From Rhododendron vialii (taxonomy: Eukaryota > Streptophyta > Magnoliopsida > Ericales > Ericaceae): 64,000 bases of DNA. The stretch spans positions 7,474,001 to 7,538,000 of the forward strand of contig NC_080565.1 of NCBI RefSeq assembly GCF_030253575.1, read 5' to 3'. This document shows, one piece after another, positions 55,355-64,000 of the stretch (within the stretch, counting starts at the first letter, position 1; each line of letters starts with the position of its first letter). Both the position numbers and the translations under genes were made by a program. The notes below the pieces were generated by a model, which had not been told where the DNA came from, did not search any database, and saw nothing but the letters and a program-made list of their open reading frames with translations.

Positions 55355-55520
55355 TGGGGAGTGATTTTGACACTCCCCAAATTGATAACCACACTCCCAA
55401 AGGGAAGTGCCAAAATCAATTTGGGGAGCGCCAAAATCAATTCCTGTATGGAATTGATTTTGGCACTCCCCTAGAGAGTGTGGTTATCAATTTGAGGAGT
55501 GCCAAAATCAATTTGGGCAT
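55355..55520. mobile_element. 'Cactcccc' hairpin MITE
   Basis: Four copies of a TTTTGNCACTCCCC / GGGGAGYGCCAAAA word in alternating orientation build a nested hairpin: outer ends GAGTGATTTTGACACTCCCC and inverse, inner GGAATTGATTTTGG. The same layout is at 61418-61570. Confidence 0.8.
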
Positions 55521-55570
55521 CCTCATTAGGGCTGGCCAAGGGTAGGATTGGGTCGGGTTAGGTCGGGTTG

Positions 55571-55860
55571 GACCCGACTTTAGTCAGCGACAAGCCTGGA
55601 AAAATGATAGTGGTCGTCACACAGAGCCTTTTGCATTCCGTTGCATCCAAGGCAAGACCATCGGTGTCAGAAGCAGAGAAGCATCGGTTATATGGCATTT
55701 ACAACCAGTTCTTGGATTCGAAAAGATCCGTTGGTGCACAGGTCTCTCTCTCTCTCTCTCTCTCAGATTGTCGAAATGCCCACCCGAGACCGACCCGACC
55801 AGTATCCCGACCCGACTTTAGTCAGATTGTCGTAATGCCCACCCGAGACCGATCGAACCA
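55571..55860 (+). other. Exon-like fragment inside GTCGGG-rich repeat
   Basis: From ATG 55604 to 55741 there are exactly 46 open codons ([10 protein letters not shown] ... [10 protein letters not shown] ... [11 protein letters not shown]) ending CACAG before GTCTCT, a plausible first exon and donor. A (CT)12 run and TCAG follow. CCCGACTTTAGTCAG precedes the exon and recurs at 55810, and ATTGTCGAAATGCCCACCCG (55768) recurs at 55825, forming a 57-bp tandem duplication. The peptide looks like real protein sequence but I cannot name the gene. It is likely a captured or retained exon with no downstream gene. Confidence 0.45.
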
Positions 55861-56379
55861 CTGGTCGGGCTCCGACCGAAATGTGGTCGGATTGGAGTAG
55901 TCGGGTTCGGTCGGGTCATCGTATTAGGAAAAAAAAAACTACGTAAATACAGCAGAAATACATCAACTCAACCAGATCTACAAATTCAACAACAAAAGCC
56001 TTCGTTCAAAAAATCAACGAACTCAACAACAAAAACTCAACAACAAAAGATCTACAAACTCTTCGTTAGAAAAATCAAATTTTTGATTCAAAAATTACGC
56101 TGGCCCAGAGGACGAGGAACTACTGCAAACCTTTGTTCTTCTCCTTCTCCTTCTAAAAGCCTTCGTTCTTCTACAGATCTACAACCCTAATTAGATGTTC
56201 GTACTCAAGATTAATGCACTTTATGTAATATATTATTATAGATAAAATTTTATAATAGATAATAAATATTAAACTTGACTAGTTATGAATGAAACGAAAG
56301 ATAGGCATTTTTATAACCTAAACATTAAGTATAATATTTTTTTTTATGCACAACAAGAAGGCCAGTAGGTATGAAAGAA

Positions 56380-57885
56380 TAAAAGAAAATTAGTGTTAAC
56401 TAGTAAAGAACATGCATTCCTACAAACTGATAAAATCATACTATGGACAAATAAATTAGGAGCCCTGGGTTTCACCAACTACAAGGTCACCGTAGAAATT
56501 ATTAAAGTACAATTGGACCCTGAGGAAATTTGTACGTACAATCTAAGTCCTAAAATATTTTCATTACTTATAACATCTTAAGACCTACCTAAATACTCAA
56601 TGAGAAATAACAATTTACTAAGTTACCAAGTTATCCTAAGGTGTACGAAATTACTACTGGACAATCTAAATACAGTGTACTTATAACATCTTAAGTTAAT
56701 AAAATTACTAAGTAACATATTTGTTCGATATAAAAATTTCAACAATACAAAAGGTATCGGCCCAATCCAAATCTCTTGCATGTTTAATTATTTGCATCTA
56801 TCAATTGTTATATTGTTGTCTCACTAAAATATATCATGTTTGAGTTGTTGTTGATTGTATCATGTTGTACGTGCTAGAATGGACTTAGATTCTTAGGTGG
56901 TTACGAGTAGTGGCTCATGTAGACGATGTTAAGTAAATGGAAATTGGTAAAGTGTTGGAAGTGTGAGATTGTGGATTGTGATTTAAGCCATGGCTATGAC
57001 AAGGGTAACCAATGGGGCCCTGTGTTGAAAAGGGTAACCAATGGAGCCCTATGTTGACATGGGTTACCTGCGGAACCCAATGATGAGAAATGACGCTAAT
57101 GTATAATGCGTCATGGGAAAATTCGCTTCTTTGTTCAAGAGGGAATAGGTCCCATGAGACGGTTATAGTTAGTGGTAAGTAATGTACGTCCTGCCCTAAT
57201 GTACGATGCGTTATGGGAGGACTCGATTATCCTGTTATGGTCTTAAGTGCGCTCACCTATGACCCTGGTGTAGGACAAGCAAGAGGAATGGTGGACCCAT
57301 GAGATAGTTGTAGTTAGTGGATGTGGGAGGAAAAGATCTTGTGGAGAAGATCTCTAGATTTCATGTAAGTTAATGGATAGTAAATAAAAAGACGATGTGC
57401 TATCATGTACCTTTTGTGTATTATCAATTGTTATATTGTTGAACTGCTAATTGCAATGTATGGGGTTAGTAGGGTTGAAATTATCTACTAAGTTTCAAAA
57501 CTCATTATAGTGCCGTTGGACTGGCATTTCATGCCAGATAATCAGAAGATCGAGGAACAGAATCCTTTACATGATGATCAGTATCAGGTTGAGAACCTCC
57601 CAGCTGAGGAAGGAGAGTTTGTCGAGCCTTGGATGTCTTACCTAAAAGCTCTGTTAATTTTAAGTATTGTTATTTGAATTTCCAAAAGTGTTATCACATT
57701 TGTCCAACTCTGTTTTATTTTGTTAAGTTGTAAGACAGTTAAGTAGTTTTGAATTTAGTATTTGAGATTTTCGTAGCTAAACTTTGGTTAATAAAATTTC
57801 CTTTCTTAGATCAGTTTTATGGCTTATTAAATCAATTATAAATAATTTAATTAACGTGTCCGAAAATTGAGGTGTTGCAGGTTGG
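56380..57885. other. Decayed repeat, probably LTR-retrotransposon derived
   Basis: No intact gene. Imperfect internal repeats are visible: AAGGGTAACCAATGGRGCCC twice near 57000-57050, and CTAATGTAYRATGCGTYATGGGA near 57093 and 57198. A stretch near 57525-57640 reads open for about 40 codons (FMPDNQKIEEQNPLH...) before stops. The end near 57865-57880 (GAGGTGTTGCA) resembles an LTR terminus. Confidence 0.35.
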
Positions 57886-58824
57886 GTTTTGAATAAATTA
57901 CATTTTGAGAAGACAATCAATATTATTTAGCTTTTAGTTTTTTTTTTTAGTTTTTCGTCATAATTTTAAAATCGCATAATTCATCTCAACAAGGGGAATA
58001 AAAAAACTATAAAAACATAGACCAAATTTTAATAAAAAAATCATAAAAGACGACGCTAAAGAGTAAAGACACTAAAAGATTGTCTTTTTCGTCTTTTTAG
58101 ACTTTATTGAATTTTTTTTCAACTTTGATATATATTTTCATTTTTTTTTATTCATCTCGTCAATTAACATAATGACGTAAGAATTTGACTAGATTCTAGT
58201 ATAGATTAAGAGAAAATAACCAAAAAGACCGTTGATCAAATGTTCTTTTGATTGGCTTCTTGCTAATCTCGGGTTTGGGTCTTAGATGGGTATAAGATTA
58301 TTCTTAGCATTGTATCTTGTTTGGGTCTAAAGATATGATGACATCAATCCTTGTAACAATTTCAGAGATTAATTAAATTTTTTTTGCCTTTCATAACAAA
58401 AAAAGTACGCCGGAAGCTAATTCATCAACCCAATTTGAGAAACTTACAACATTTTTGTTTTGATATTTGAAATGGACAAATATTTTTTTTTTTTGATACG
58501 TTCCGAAATTAGAGTCTAACCATCGCAAAGTTTTGACCTGAACTTGAATGGGTTCAACAAGGGGAAAAAAATAAGAAGAAGAAAAGATGCATAACGAGAA
58601 AGGTAGGCCAAATGGGGTCAAATTTTACTACAAAGTGAGGTATAAAAAGAAGCGGATCCGTGGGTGCTGTAGTGCACCCCGCACTACACAAATATTATTA
58701 CATCGATGAAATTAAGTTCAACATTGAGGAAGGAAAAAAGATACAAAATTAATGGGCTTATCCATCGTTCATATGCTCATCCACAAATTTTCTTGTTGCA
58801 AAAATAACACCTTCAATTCACAAA

Positions 58825-62252
<3,428 letters not shown>

Positions 62253-64000
62253 CTGAACATATAACGAATAATGTTTCAGAACATAGGTAATCGAACATTA
62301 ATGCATGAGCTTTTTTACCATCTACACTATTTTTCGTTCTTTATTTTTAATCGGCAAAAGAAATTTTATCTACTTATTCATAGCAAAAATAAATAAGAAA
62401 AATTGATAATGGGTACATCGAGGAAGGTTGAGATTCCAGCATCATAACTATACATGTGCATCACAACTAGATTGACATTCATATATATAGAAGCAAATCA
62501 TGTGAATATGGGAGGGATAATTAATTTTCATACTGTTTGTTTTTTTTACCATTTTCACTGCTCTTTTTGTATTTAATTCATAAAAAAAATTATCAAAGGT
62601 TCCGAAAGACAAAGATAATAAAAAAATAAAAAATTATCAAAAGCATTTCAACTCTAATGATCTCTATATAGTACAAGTGTAAACCTACGCGATGTATGGG
62701 TTGAACAAAATGTACTGCAACATAAAAGGATAAGAACATATACATTAAAAGAATAGGGTATAAACACGCATATATTAAATGTAAAAAGTAGATAATGTGA
62801 TATTTTGAAGAAAAAAAACTAAGTTGAAAGGTACTCCTAATAAACTTTAAAATCTGTAATAAACAATAAAAAGCTAAAATTATCAAATTATTTGAAAGAT
62901 TTATTGGCCACTAAATAAGTGACTTAATAAAGTGCAAGAGTGGAGAAAGAAAAAGAGTGAGATAACAACAAATGTGTAAGCAAAGTGAAAGGGTGGAGAA
63001 AAAAAGAGATAGTGAGTTGTGAGAAGTAATGAGGTTGATGTTGATTTTTCTTGTTTTTTCAGGAATTTTCTATATATATATATATACACACACATAGTCA
63101 GGATCAGGTCAAGAGGTGTGGTCCGGAGCTCCGGTCCGCACCTCCCCATTCATCACATTTTCCGATTGAATTTCGATGATTCGAGCCGCTCAATGTGCTC
63201 AAAACGTGATTTTAAGGGTACCCGCGAGAAATCAGCAAAAAAAATGACCGGCAAGGGCTCTTCGATCATATTTTGAACTGATTTCTCAAGGGTACCCTTA
63301 ACAATATGTTCTTAACAAGCTGAACAATTTGGATTGTCATAATATGATCTGGAAATGAAAAATCCCTATTTTAACAAAATGAATGATCCTTAAGTAGAAG
63401 GAAACTGTATATATAGGGGTCGATTCCTTCCACGCGAAAGTTAACACAAATTGTGACACTCCATTTCAGCTATTAAAATCAATGGCTGAGATTATAAAAC
63501 TTAAAACACCTCCTCTCCCCTCCCACTAATGTCATTCTCTTTCTCCTGGTGAAAAAAATAACGTCATCGTTCGCCCTCCTCAACCCTCACTCATGTTCTC
63601 TCGCTCCCTCACGTCGGTTGTCCCTTATGGGATATAGCATAAGTGTTGGCCCCATCCGAACCGTTCATGTTCGGCAATAGATAGCTCAGATTTTACCTCG
63701 GCTGGACAGCTGAGGTCTGTTTGACCCAGATGAAATTCAAGCCATCCATTGCTGAGCATGAACGGCTCGGATGAAGCCAACGCCCATATTGTCCCGGTAG
63801 GGTCCCCCATTTCCATTTTGAATTACGTAAATAAATTGTACAGTTTCATCAATATATACTGAATGGTATAATCACTTCTTGCTCGAAAATGATATGAGTA
63901 CCGACGCCCCCATAAGGAAATTGTACCAACGGCCGCGCCGGGCTGTCTTCGGTCACCGGACGGCTAATCTGACCGTCCAAAAATTTAAAAAAAAAAAGGT
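62253..64000. other. Intron 3 of second receptor kinase (incomplete)
   Basis: By alignment with copy 1 this is intronic. It holds a short TA/CA run (63071-63097), phrases of the GATGATYCGARCCG inverted-repeat family (63165-63330), and a TCTCGCTCCCTCACG region shared with copy 1. No independent gene is supported. Confidence 0.7.

Overview
The window is nuclear DNA from a flowering plant, most likely a eudicot. The genes have GT-AG introns, the families are plant-specific (PPR, KIB/DUF295, cysteine-rich receptor-like kinase, chloroplast folate/biopterin transporter), and AT-rich intergenic DNA is packed with small inverted-repeat transposons, LTR remnants and dinucleotide microsatellites. I cannot name the species from sequence alone.

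Layout. (1) 1-19.4 kb is a segmental duplication. Copy C (14.4-19.4 kb) carries the 3' part of an intact KIB/DUF295 gene (13532-14785) followed by an intact E-type PPR gene (17530-19431). Copy B (1.4-6.2 kb) is its decayed sister: a frameshifted 3' fragment of the KIB gene and a PPR pseudogene with a 2-bp deletion, ending abruptly against a CACTA TNP2 fragment. A third, shorter copy A (1-1.1 kb) holds only the spacer. Transposons present in one copy and absent at the same site in the others order the events. (2) 6.2-13.5 kb between the copies holds CACTA remnants, a diverged 0.4-kb direct repeat, a 40-bp tandem array and several foldback elements; the last element ends about 100 bp upstream of the KIB start codon. 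(3) 21.4-25.5 kb (minus) is a two-exon FBT transporter gene of 541 aa with a foldback element in its intron. (4) 28.97-35.2 kb (minus) is a five-exon HAD-family hydrolase gene of 248 aa; its introns contain a tandem array of miniature LTR elements (TRIM type). (5) 35.9-44.4 kb (minus) is a complete seven-exon cysteine-rich receptor-like kinase (676 aa). (6) 45.4-57.9 kb is a transposon block dominated by long palindromic elements, one of which carries a broken fragment that resembles a transposon-associated protease. (7) 58.3-64 kb (minus) is a tandem duplicate of the kinase locus. Exons 4-7 are seen; exons 1-3 should lie beyond the window end.

The four gene types show no sign of acting together in one pathway. 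What unites the window is local duplication followed by transposon insertion: each duplicate pair carries insertions unique to one copy. The least familiar feature is a roughly 270-bp palindromic module that recurs at about seven places (12.7-13.3 kb and 49-53.5 kb) and forms the core of several larger, differently ended foldback elements.

Exon coordinates were read by eye from splice signals and family similarity. Percent identities were not computed, and transposon boundaries without a target-site duplication are approximate.
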